From positions 124,001-188,000 of the forward strand of contig CALYLO010000008.1 in assembly GCA_944800085.1 (NCBI GenBank): a stretch of DNA of 64,000 nt, read 5' to 3'. Positions 52,673 to 61,265 of the stretch are shown one piece after another. The stretch's first letter is position 1. The number at the start of each line of letters is the position of its first letter. The notes below the pieces were generated by a model, which did no database searches, had not been told where the DNA came from, and saw only the letters and a list, made by a program, of their open reading frames with translations. Source of the DNA: Paenibacillus melissococcoides (GTDB taxonomy: Bacteria; Bacillota; Bacilli; Paenibacillales; Paenibacillaceae). The position numbers and the translations under genes were made by a program.

Positions 52673-53839
52673 CTAGTTATCTAATTGGAACCTTCTGACT
52701 TCCTTGCCTTTGAGTTCTTCATTCACATATTGCATTGCTTCGTTATAGCCTGTATTGACCATTTGTTTTCTGAGCTCATTGATCACCTTCAACGCATCCT
52801 CATCCGATTTGGCATAGATCGCTTCTCTCCACACATCGCCAATCTTATCCATCGATGGTTTCAGCGTCTCCCATTGCGGCGCGCTAATAATCACATCACC
52901 AGGGCTAATCTCGGTAACCATGCGAATACCGTTCGGGCGGAAAATCTTTCGCGTCTCTTCAATCGCTTTTTGGCGAACCGGGTCAGCATAAATGTCGCCG
53001 TTGCCAACAGACCCTAGACGGAATAGTCCGCTGATTGATTTAAAACCAATTTCAATCCCTTCATTCTGGCGTACTTTGCCTGTTGGGTCATTCGCGAATT
53101 TTTCGAACCACTCTGGTTTCGCTTTCGGTTTGCCATCTACCATTTCCCAGTGTACACCCTCGACTCCGTATACAGACAACAAGAATCCCTCGTCAGATGC
53201 CAGGAAGTCCAGCACTTTAAGAGCGGCATCGACATTTTTCGTCGTTTTCGGAATAACCGTAACGTTAGAACCCTGGGCACTTAAATCAGCGGGTTGATTC
53301 GGTTCCGCTCCCGCACGCTCCAATGGCCCGACAGGAACGAATTCTGTACCAGGATGTGCTTTGACATAATCCAAGGTAGCATCATATATTGCCGGGAAGT
53401 GTACTCCCAGAACAGCTACACGACCTTGATTGATCTTTTCTTTGGCAATTTGATCCGTCTGGGTGAAAGCCTCAAGATCTAATAATCCTTCTTCGATCAA
53501 CTTGCGGTTAAATAAGGTATAATCTTCATAACTCTTCGTAAAAAAGCTGTGTTCAAAGGTGCCGTCGCCCTTATCGACATAAGTTGCCGGGAAAAATGCG
53601 GAATTCGTTAAATTGACCGCCCATCCGTTGCTGAATCCGCCTAATGGGATCATGGGCATTCCGTTGACCGTAAGGTTGGCATCCTTAATTTTTTTCAGAA
53701 ATTGATAGAAATCTTCGACGGTCTTAACGGATTGAGGATTGACGCCAATTTGGTCGGCAATATCCTTGCGTACATAGAACCCATACAGCCAGTCTTGAAT
53801 ATCCTGGTCAGTGGCCGGATAGTTCTGATACAGTAAATA
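52673..53839 (-). pseudogene. Extracellular solute-binding protein, 3' part (split by IS)
   Basis: The C-terminal ~385 residues of an LplA-like sugar-binding lipoprotein (YPATDQDIQDWLYGFYVRKD, WAVNLTNSAFFPATYVDKGD, MPMIPLGGF). It is in the same orientation as the 5' part at 55464-55956. Joining across the IS with one copy of the 6-base target repeat gives GKKY-LLYQN-YPATD. No start codon or ribosome-binding site of its own is evident. Confidence 0.9.
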
Positions 53840-55343
53840 GGGCTTGCTGAACATATTGCCTTTTAGGCCACAGAGGCTGACGGCACAGATTCAGCAGCAG
53901 TCTGAAAATCGGCAAAAAGAGAACGCGCAGCTTGCGTTCGAGATTCATAACAAGCAGTTGCAGAGCAATGACCGTTTCGCTTGTCTCTCGAAGGCGTGCT
54001 CGAATACGCCCCAGTCCGTAGGAGCGTTTGCCTTCTCCGAATTTTCCTTCGATCGCGTTACGCGTTGAAGCATCCTGTCTGGCCTGGTTCCGATCGGGTT
54101 CCGCTTCTTTCTTCGGACGTCCTAAGTTTGGACCACTCAGACGGATGCCGTGCTCCTTACAATAGCGAAGGTTCTCCCGGTTTCGGTAGATTTGGTCGGC
54201 TAGAATGGCTTCCGGATAACATCCATATCGCTGGACGAACGACTCCACGGAAGCTTTCAGTGTCATGCTTTCGTTGAAGTTATCCCAGGACAGCTTCTCC
54301 ATTCGAGCGTAACCGTCCACCAGACTGATCGCCAGCTTTGCCCCAAACTCGACGGGAGCATTCACTTTCCCGCGGACAATCGGCCGTACATGCGGTTGGG
54401 AAAGACTGACGATTCGATCTTCCACCGAGTGTGTCCGTTTGTCGTACATCTCTTGCTGTTGACGATACAGCTCGGAAATGACGAGCAATTGCCGATACTG
54501 CTGCGAACCCAGTTGATTCAAGCTGCTTTTCGCTGCCAGCATTTCGATGATGCCAAGATTACGCGAAACATAACGAAGCTGTTTGCCAACCGCTTTCCGG
54601 ATGGATTTGGCACCCGTTCGCCGTTTCTTGGCGATCTCGAGGTAGCATTTGCGGGCGGTTTGACGATACGTTCTCGGTTTCTTGGCCTTCCCGACGAAAG
54701 GCTCGTGCAGAACATCGATGATCGCTTCGAGTTTTTCCCGCGCCTCGTTCAATAATTTCAAATCGGTCGGATACGAGATGTCGGCCGGTGCGCAGGTCGC
54801 GTCGAGCATCAAGGTGCCTTTGTTGCATGGTTTCTCTTTGCTTTTGCCGTCTTCATTAACGGATGTTCCATCAGAGCCATGGCCGCTGCCTGGAGGATCT
54901 TGAGGATCGCTCTTGTTTTGTTCCTGCTTCTTTCGCTCTGCGTCCTCTTCCAAAATCCAATCGTTGATTCGTTCAATGACATCCGCACCCAATCGCTTGC
55001 GGAAATGGGTCAACAGCGAGTGATGGAACGGAGGCTTATCTTGGAACGCCGGCAGCCCAAGGAAGTACTGGTAGTACGGATTTTCGGTGATCTGCTGGAC
55101 CGTCTCTCGATCATCGAGCTGCATACGTTCCTGAATGTACAGCGCTCCCAAAGCCATACGAACAGACAAGGGGATCTGGCCGCGCATTGATTTCTTGAAC
55201 GACTTCGCGTAGAATTCTTCTGCCCGCCACCACGGGATGATAGCGGCCAGTTGAACCCAACGGTTCTCCTTATTTAATTTACCGCCAAACGGCAAGTAGA
55301 AATCTTCGAACAACTGAAGCTGGCTTTCGGTTCTACGATACAT
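53808..55343 (-). CDS. IS transposase (DUF772 type), copy 1, C-terminus frameshifted
   Basis: A 511-residue transposase: DUF772 N-terminal domain (SVRMALGALYIQERMQLDDR), then MLDATCAPADISYP with the first Asp, a central charged linker (KKQEQNKSDPQDPPGSGHG) and a DDE-type C-terminal core (EAILADQIYRNRENLRYCKE; NAIEGKFGEGKRSYGL). Relative to copy 2 one C is missing near 53873. The stop after QPLWA is therefore bypassed and the frame runs 18 residues on, out of the element into the host gene. Otherwise only a few residues differ from copy 2. Confidence 0.88.
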   Translation of the reverse strand: MYRRTESQLQLFEDFYLPFGGKLNKENRWVQLAAIIPWWRAEEFYAKSFKKSMRGQIPLSVRMALGALYIQERMQLDDRETVQQITENPYYQYFLGLPAFQDKPPFHHSLLTHFRKRLGADVIERINDWILEEDAERKKQEQNKSDPQDPPGSGHGSDGTSVNEDGKSKEKPCNKGTLMLDATCAPADISYPTDLKLLNEAREKLEAIIDVLHEPFVGKAKKPRTYRQTARKCYLEIAKKRRTGAKSIRKAVGKQLRYVSRNLGIIEMLAAKSSLNQLGSQQYRQLLVISELYRQQQEMYDKRTHSVEDRIVSLSQPHVRPIVRGKVNAPVEFGAKLAISLVDGYARMEKLSWDNFNESMTLKASVESFVQRYGCYPEAILADQIYRNRENLRYCKEHGIRLSGPNLGRPKKEAEPDRNQARQDASTRNAIEGKFGEGKRSYGLGRIRARLRETSETVIALQLLVMNLERKLRVLFLPIFRLLLNLCRQPLWPKRQYVQQALFTVSELSGH

Positions 55344-55463
55344 GTTGGTTCACTCCACGTGCACGATTTTTTGCAAGAAATTCGCATTTTCCTTGCATTT
55401 TATTTCGAGTTAGAGTCCAGAAATCCTTGTAAAACCTTTGAAAAATGATTGTTCAGCAAGCCC
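53840..55463 (-). mobile_element. DUF772-transposase IS element, copy 1 (1624 bp)
   Basis: The ends are GGGCTTGCTGAACA (53840) and TGTTCAGCAAGCCC (to 55463), a perfect 14-bp inverted repeat. TAAATA flanks both sides (53834-53839 and 55464-55469). Because each flank has T...A, the duplication may be 6 bp, or 4 bp with A/T belonging to the element. It is nearly identical to copy 2 at 57661-59285, in the same orientation, and interrupts the solute-binding protein gene. Family assignment (IS5-like, with IS1182 as an alternative) is uncertain. Confidence 0.93.
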
Positions 55464-55956
55464 TAAATATTTTTTTCCATCGTAAGCATCGATCGCATTC
55501 TTATAAATCGATTCGGGGAACGTTCTCTTTCTCGATGGTCTTGGCAAGGTTAGGATATTGATCTAACTTGTCCGACAAATCAACCAATTGTCCTTCCTTC
55601 GCCGCCTTGACAATGGCGTCCAACTCCCCGCCCCAAGCTGGCCCGGTATAGATATCCGGAAGATTTTGGGTGGCGAACATGACGTTTATTTTTTCCAGCT
55701 CACTGCCTTTCGTATAATCAAATTTGACGGTGACTCCTGTCTTTTCCTTAATCACTTCCTGTACGGGGGTCATGTCAATGTCAGCGCCACTGGAGCCATT
55801 CCAGTTATGAAGAATGGTCAACGTTACATCTTCATCTGAAGAGCTCTCGCTCTCGCTGCTCTTGTTCGTGCTGGAAGAACAGCCAAGTAAGGCGGTTGAC
55901 ATAAGGGCAGCCGTTAACAAAATGAGTGCACTTTTTTTGCACCATTTCTTAACCAT
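55464..55956 (-). pseudogene. Extracellular solute-binding protein, 5' part (split by IS, plus frameshift)
   Basis: The N-terminal ~165 codons carry a lipoprotein signal (ALILLTAALMSTALLGCSSS, lipobox Cys). An LplA-type sugar-binding start follows (VTLTILHNWNGSSGADIDMT, FATQNLPDIYTG). Before the IS there is an extra base in a run of four C near 55516. The shown frame stops at RIDL; removing one C restores NVPESIYKNAIDAYDGKKY and joins to the 3' part. The gene is therefore broken twice. It would have captured an oligosaccharide for the adjacent permeases. Confidence 0.88.
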
Positions 55957-56018
55957 CGTACATCCTCCTATATATCAATTTAGTAAATATAAAGAGCGTG
56001 AATAGACGTAAGGCGACG

Positions 56019-56912
56019 TCATCCTTTGACGGAGCCGATCATGACCCCTTTTACAAAATAACGCTGCAAGAACGGGTACACGCATAGGATCGGGAAGACC
56101 GTAATAACCAAAAGAGCCATCCGAAGCGACTCAGGCGTGCTTCCGCCCGTACTCGCGCTCATCGTCTGACCGCCCTGCTGAGCAGCGCGCTGCATCGAAG
56201 ATGCCAAGGATTCCGCCTCCATCAACATTTCTTGAAGCAGGGTCTGTACCGGCAGCAAGTTTTTGTCGGATACATAGTAGGCGCCTGCAAACCAATCGTT
56301 CCAATGCGCCACGCCGTTGAACAACGCAATGGTTGCCAGAACGGGACCGGATAAGGGAAGAATAATCTTGAGGAAGATTTGAAAATCTCCGTATCCATCG
56401 ATCCGTGCCGACTCTTCCAACTCCTCCGGTATTCCTTGAAGGAATGTACGGATAATGACAATATGCATAAAGTTATAAAGCATCGGAATCACATATACCC
56501 AGAACGTATTAATCAGGTGAAGCTTCTGGAGTGTAATAAAGTAAGGAATGAAGCCTGCACTAAAAATCGTTGGCAAAAAGATGAAAAAAGTAAAAAACGT
56601 TCGGCCCGGAAGTGTTTTTTTGGAGAGAGCATACGCCATGAGTGTACATAACGATACGTGCAGGAACACACCGAGCACGGTTCTCGTTAATGTGATTTTG
56701 TATGCTTGCCATATTCGCGGATTATTGAACACGTCTGCGTAATTATCTAACGTAAATTGGCGGGGGAAGAAATAGAGCGCCCCCATCATGGAATCTTTGC
56801 CATCATTCAAGGAATACACGAGAACATAAATAAAGGGATACAGCATCAGAAAACCGAATAACGTTAAAACGGTATAATTGACTATCGAAAAAACATTTAT
56901 TTTTCGCAGCAT
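56019..56912 (-). CDS. Carbohydrate ABC transporter permease (LplC/YtcP-like)
   Basis: A 297-residue permease with six predicted helices, starting MLRKINVFSIVNYTVLTLFG. The EAA-type cytoplasmic loop is ESARIDGYGDFQIFLKIILP-like. The C-terminal RYFVKGVMIGSVKG motif is typical of the YtcP/LplC group that imports oligosaccharides or their derivatives. It lies between the broken LplB permease gene and the broken solute-binding gene. AAGGAGGTG precedes the ATG. It is intact but unlikely to work without its partners. Confidence 0.92.
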   Translation of the reverse strand: MLRKINVFSIVNYTVLTLFGFLMLYPFIYVLVYSLNDGKDSMMGALYFFPRQFTLDNYADVFNNPRIWQAYKITLTRTVLGVFLHVSLCTLMAYALSKKTLPGRTFFTFFIFLPTIFSAGFIPYFITLQKLHLINTFWVYVIPMLYNFMHIVIIRTFLQGIPEELEESARIDGYGDFQIFLKIILPLSGPVLATIALFNGVAHWNDWFAGAYYVSDKNLLPVQTLLQEMLMEAESLASSMQRAAQQGGQTMSASTGGSTPESLRMALLVITVFPILCVYPFLQRYFVKGVMIGSVKG

Positions 56913-56924
56913 CTCACCACCTCC

Positions 56925-57660
56925 TTAGAATAGCGATACGTCGCTTTTCTTGCGTGCGATTTGATTGACGATCAGAATAAGGACCAGTCCTATCAAGCTC
57001 TGGAACAGTCCAACCGCTGCCGCATAACTCAACCTTCCTTCTCTTAACCCGGCCGTGATTACATGTACATCCAAGACACTGCCGATACTAGCCGTTGCCG
57101 GTCCATTCAGCAGCAGAAGCTGCTCATATCCGGCATTCATGATGCTGCCGCAAGAGAGGATAAATAAGATGACCGCAACATTGCGAATGCCTGGGAGTGT
57201 AATATGCCATATCTGTCTGAAGCCGCCCGCTCCATCCATCTTCGCTGCTTCATAGAGCTGTTGGTCAATCCCTGCGATGGCTGCCATGTAGATGATTGAA
57301 TTCCAGCCGATGTTCTTCCATATATCCGAACTAATGATAATCTGGTAGAACCATGTCTTGTTGTACAGAAATTGAATCGGGCCGATACCGAATAATTCGA
57401 GCAATCCGTTAACGGGACCGCCGTATGGGGTGAGCAACCGCTGCAGCAAGGTAACGACGACGATCCAGGAGACGAAATAAGGCAAATAGGAAAGCGTTTG
57501 CACCACTTTCTTGAATCTCGTGTTATGAACTTCATTGAGCAACACGGCTAATAGGATAGGCATTGAGAACCCGATCAATAATTTCAACAAACTAATCACA
57601 ATCGTATTGCGGATAATCGCATTGGACTGATAATAATCGAAGAACTGTTTGAAATATGTA
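56925..57660 (-). pseudogene. Carbohydrate ABC transporter permease (LplB-like), 3' part (split by IS)
   Basis: The C-terminal ~240 residues of an LplB/YteP permease (TYFKQFFDYYQSNAIIRNTI, VISLLKLLIGFSMP, AAKMDGAGGFRQIWHITLPG as the EAA loop). Joined across the IS with one copy of TATGTA, the frame reads SPWAGLT-YFKQFFDYY without error, so loss of function is due to the IS alone. The downstream LplC gene starts 13 bases later. Confidence 0.9.
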
Positions 57661-59285
57661 GGGCTTGCTGAACATATTGCCTTTTAGGCCCACAGAGGCT
57701 GACGGCACAGATTCAGCAGCAGTCTGAAAATCGGCAAAAAGAGAACGCGCAGCTTGCGTTCGAGATTCATAACAAGCAGTTGCAGGGCAATGACCGTTTC
57801 GCTTGTCTCTCGAAGGCGTGCTCGAATACGCCCCAGTCCGTAGGAGCGTTTGCCTTCTCCGAATTTTCCTTCGATTGCGTTACGCATTGAAGCATCCTGT
57901 CTGGCCTGGTTCCGATCGGGTTCCGCTTCTTTCTTCGGACGCCCTAAGTTTGGACCACTCAAACGGATGCCGTGCTCCTTACAATAGCGAAGGTTCTCCC
58001 GATTTCGGTAGATTTGGTCGGCTAGAATGGCTTCCGGATAACACCCATATCGCTGGACGAACGACTCCACGGAAGCTTTCAGTGTCATGCTTTCGTTGAA
58101 GTTATCCCAGGACAGCTTCTCCATTCGAGCGTAACCGTCCACCAGACTGATCGCCAGCTTTGCTCCAAACTCGACGGGAGCATTCACTTTCCCGCGGACA
58201 ATCGGCCGTACATGCGGTTGGGAAAGACTGACGATTCGATCTTCCACCGAGTGTGTCCGTTTGTCGTACATCTCTTGCTGTTGACGATACAGCTCGGAAA
58301 TGACGAGCAATTGCCGATACTGCTGCGAACCCAGTTGATTCAAGCTGCTTTTCGCTGCCAGCATTTCGATGATGCGAAGATTACGCGAAACATAACGAAG
58401 CTGTTTGCCAACCGCTTTCCGGATGGCTTTGGCACCCGTTCGCCGTTTCTTGGCGATCTCGAGGTAGCGTTTGCGGGCGGTTTGACGATACGTTCTCGGT
58501 TTCTTGGCCTTCCCGACGAAAGGCTCGTGCAGAACATCGATGATCGCTTCGAGTTTTTCCCGCGCCTCGTTCAATAATTTCAAATCGGTCGGATACGAGA
58601 TGTCGGCCGGTGCGCAGGTCGCGTCGAGCATCAAGGTGCCTTTGTTGCATGGTTTCTCTTTGCTTTTGCCGTCTTCATTAACGGATGTTCCATCAGAGCC
58701 ATGGCCGCTGCCTGGAGGATCTTGAGGATCGCTCTTGTTTTGTTCCTGCTTCTTTCGCTCTGCGTCCTCTTCCAAAATCCAATCGTTGATTCGTTCAATG
58801 ACATCCGCACCCAATCGCTTGCGGAAATGGGTCAACAGCGAGTGATGGAACGGAGGCTTATCTTGGAACGCCGGCAGCCCAAGGAAGTACTGGTAGTACG
58901 GATTTTCGGCGATCTGCTGGACCGTCTCTCGATCATCGAGCTGCATACGTTCCTGAATGTACAGCGCTCCCAAAGCCATACGAACAGACAAAGGGATCTG
59001 ACCGCGCATTGATTTCTTGAACGACTTCGCGTAGAGTTCTTCTGCCCGCCACCACGGGATGATAGCGGCCAGTTGAACCCAACGGTTCTCCTTATTTAAT
59101 TTACCGCCAAACGGCAAGTAGAAATCTTCGAACAACTGAAGCTGGCTTTCGGTTCTACGATACATGTCGGCTCACTCCACGTGCACGATTTTTTGCAAGA
59201 AATTCGCATTCTCCTTGCATTTTATTTCGAGTTAGAGTCCAGAAATCCTTGTAAAACCTTTGAAAAATGATTGTTCAGCAAGCCC
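57661..59285 (-). mobile_element. DUF772-transposase IS element, copy 2 (1625 bp)
   Basis: The same 14-bp ends as copy 1 (GGGCTTGCTGAACA at 57661 and TGTTCAGCAAGCCC to 59285). TATGTA flanks both sides (57655-57660 and 59286-59291). It interrupts the LplB-like permease gene. Perfect duplications at both copies show two separate insertions. Confidence 0.93.
57684..59165 (-). CDS. IS transposase (DUF772 type), copy 2
   Basis: A 493-residue transposase ending QPLWA inside the element, so this copy has the natural C-terminus. The domains are as in copy 1: DUF772 near residues 55-115, first Asp in MLDATCAPADISYP near 180, DDE core from about 330 (LADQIYRN, GKFGEGKRSYG). It differs from copy 1 at only a few residues. 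Intact and possibly active, and the likely donor or sister of copy 1. Confidence 0.93.
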   Translation of the reverse strand: MYRRTESQLQLFEDFYLPFGGKLNKENRWVQLAAIIPWWRAEELYAKSFKKSMRGQIPLSVRMALGALYIQERMQLDDRETVQQIAENPYYQYFLGLPAFQDKPPFHHSLLTHFRKRLGADVIERINDWILEEDAERKKQEQNKSDPQDPPGSGHGSDGTSVNEDGKSKEKPCNKGTLMLDATCAPADISYPTDLKLLNEAREKLEAIIDVLHEPFVGKAKKPRTYRQTARKRYLEIAKKRRTGAKAIRKAVGKQLRYVSRNLRIIEMLAAKSSLNQLGSQQYRQLLVISELYRQQQEMYDKRTHSVEDRIVSLSQPHVRPIVRGKVNAPVEFGAKLAISLVDGYARMEKLSWDNFNESMTLKASVESFVQRYGCYPEAILADQIYRNRENLRYCKEHGIRLSGPNLGRPKKEAEPDRNQARQDASMRNAIEGKFGEGKRSYGLGRIRARLRETSETVIALQLLVMNLERKLRVLFLPIFRLLLNLCRQPLWA

Positions 59286-59473
59286 TATGTAAGACCCGCC
59301 CACGGGCTCCCTGTGATTCCGCCTGAAAACGTATAGTCGCGAAATGCAACCTGAATGCCAAAAAGAGGTATGTAGCTGAATAATATGAACCATATAATTC
59401 CAGGAAGTAAAAACAAGTAGAATACTTTGTGCTTCCATATCCGTTTCCAAAGTTGCGATTGTGTCATCTGCAC
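59286..59473 (-). pseudogene. Carbohydrate ABC transporter permease (LplB-like), 5' part (split by IS)
   Basis: About 62 codons encode the N-terminus of the LplB permease (KRIWKHKVFYLFLLPGIIW, then FSYIPLFGIQVAFRDYTFSG). The IS cuts it after AGLT. The start is uncertain: GTG 59473 lies six bases after AGGAGG, with TTG 59479 and ATG 59467 as alternatives. It follows the YesN regulator gene by about 165 bases. Confidence 0.85.
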
Positions 59474-59639
59474 CTTCAACCTCCTTCTGAACTAGTCACC
59501 TGTCATACTTTCAGGATAAGGGAGCTGCCAAGTGGCCGAAAGTCCAAAATCTTATGCTCAGGTAATACTTTTTTCGGATCGATCCTTGCAGCATAAAGAG
59601 ACCGTCCTCGGTGATGAGAACGGCCGCGTTCGTTGTTTG

Positions 59640-61265
59640 CTACCTGATATGTGCTGAAGTGTCTTTTATTTTTCCTCTGTACTGGCTGGGCGTCATTCCG
59701 CAATAGTCTTTAAATACTTTGATAAAATATCTGTAATTGCTATACCCAATCTCTTCTCCTATCATGGCAATCGTTTTATCCGTTTTTTCCAGCAAATCCA
59801 TTCCTTTTTCCATTCGAAGCCTCGTAAGATAATCAACAAACCGATATCCGCTTTCCTGCCTGAACAACGTGCTGTAATAAGTGGGGCTGACTCCTACATA
59901 TTCAGCCACCTCTAACAGGGAAATATCGCGATTGAGCTTCAGCTTCATATACTCCATTCCCTTTGTTACGGGCCCCATTGTTTTGCTCTCCAACCGAATT
60001 GTATTCAGGATAAAGTCAATCAACTCATACAGTTTACGGGACATATCTTCAAAGGTCTCTGCACAGCGAATCTCTTGACAGAGAGACTCCATCACTTCTC
60101 TCATGACAGGCAATGATTTGATGTCTCTAAGCTCCTTCAGAAGCTGAGTGAGCATTTCGCTCGCAATAAACCGGATCGACGGAATGGAGCCTTCATCATA
60201 TAGCTGCTTCAGCATTATGTTCAGAATTTGTTTGCCCTGTTCGTATTGGTGCTGCTTAAAGGCATTCAAGATTTCCTTTTCCCGTTGAACAGGGTAGGGG
60301 ATATCCCGCGTGCGAATCATCGACGGATCGTAGATATGCATGGATTCCTTGCCTGAAAAAAACTTGTACGCGAGAGCGGTGCTCCCCTGGGCATAGAACT
60401 CAGGAATAGCTTCCCACGAGCCGCACACCCTGACACATCCAAGCGATAATTGTATCGGAAATAGACGTATATATCGTCGTAAAGACTCTTGAAAGCTTTG
60501 TCCTATCCGCTTCATCCCACAAGTATCAATGTCGTCGCTTGCGTTAATCATCACGATAAATTGGTTAGGCGCAAGGACGATACACTGTGAATTCCCATAC
60601 CTTGACGCTACCTCATTTAAAATGTTCTGAATCATAAAGCGGCATAAGCTCAAATCCGTCTCGGACATGCCAGATGCCAGTTGGTCATAGCCATCCACCT
60701 CAGCAACGTACAGCAGCATACCGTCTCCTTCATAAGGAATCCCATACTTTTTCCAATCCTTCCATAGAACAGGTCCGGTGCTGCTCCCGGTTAACCAGCG
60801 GGCAAAAAATGCCTGCTTATCCCTTTCCTCATTTTCCTTCCGTTGTTGATGGGCATACAGCAGATTGTTCGACATCAGTTTACGCTTTTCTAGTCTTGCT
60901 ACAATGTTCAGCAACAATTCGGTCAATTGCTCCTTGGTAATCGGCTTTAAGATATAGTCGTTCACCTGATATCGCAGCGCTTCCTGCGCGTATTTGAATT
61001 CTCCATAGCCGCTTAAAATGACAATTTCCGCGCGGTTACTTGAATGAGAGCGAATATGTTTAACGAGTTCGATGCCATCCATCTCGGGCATGCGAATATC
61101 GGTAATGACCAAATCAATGTCCCTATGTTCTTGGAGCAGTTCCCAAGCTTCAAGTCCATGCCGGGCGACTTTCACCAGTTCAAAGCCTAAATCGGTCCAG
61201 TTAATCATTTTCGAGAGCCATCTTCGTGTGGAGGCCTCGTCTTCAGCTATCAATACTTTATACAC
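59640..61265 (-). CDS. YesN-type response regulator (REC plus AraC HTH)
   Basis: A 541-residue regulator. The receiver domain has YKVLIAEDEAS and the phospho-Asp in DLVITDIRMPEMDG (about residue 55). A middle regulatory region follows, then a C-terminal AraC-type double helix-turn-helix (DISLLEVAEYVGVSPTYYST; IAMIGEEIGYSNYRYFIKVF). GTG 61265 is preferred over GTG 61274 because GGAGAG lies at normal distance and the start MYKVLIAEDE matches the family. It overlaps the kinase gene's 3' end. It would activate the LplB/C/A operon downstream. Confidence 0.93.
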   Translation of the reverse strand: MYKVLIAEDEASTRRWLSKMINWTDLGFELVKVARHGLEAWELLQEHRDIDLVITDIRMPEMDGIELVKHIRSHSSNRAEIVILSGYGEFKYAQEALRYQVNDYILKPITKEQLTELLLNIVARLEKRKLMSNNLLYAHQQRKENEERDKQAFFARWLTGSSTGPVLWKDWKKYGIPYEGDGMLLYVAEVDGYDQLASGMSETDLSLCRFMIQNILNEVASRYGNSQCIVLAPNQFIVMINASDDIDTCGMKRIGQSFQESLRRYIRLFPIQLSLGCVRVCGSWEAIPEFYAQGSTALAYKFFSGKESMHIYDPSMIRTRDIPYPVQREKEILNAFKQHQYEQGKQILNIMLKQLYDEGSIPSIRFIASEMLTQLLKELRDIKSLPVMREVMESLCQEIRCAETFEDMSRKLYELIDFILNTIRLESKTMGPVTKGMEYMKLKLNRDISLLEVAEYVGVSPTYYSTLFRQESGYRFVDYLTRLRMEKGMDLLEKTDKTIAMIGEEIGYSNYRYFIKVFKDYCGMTPSQYRGKIKDTSAHIR

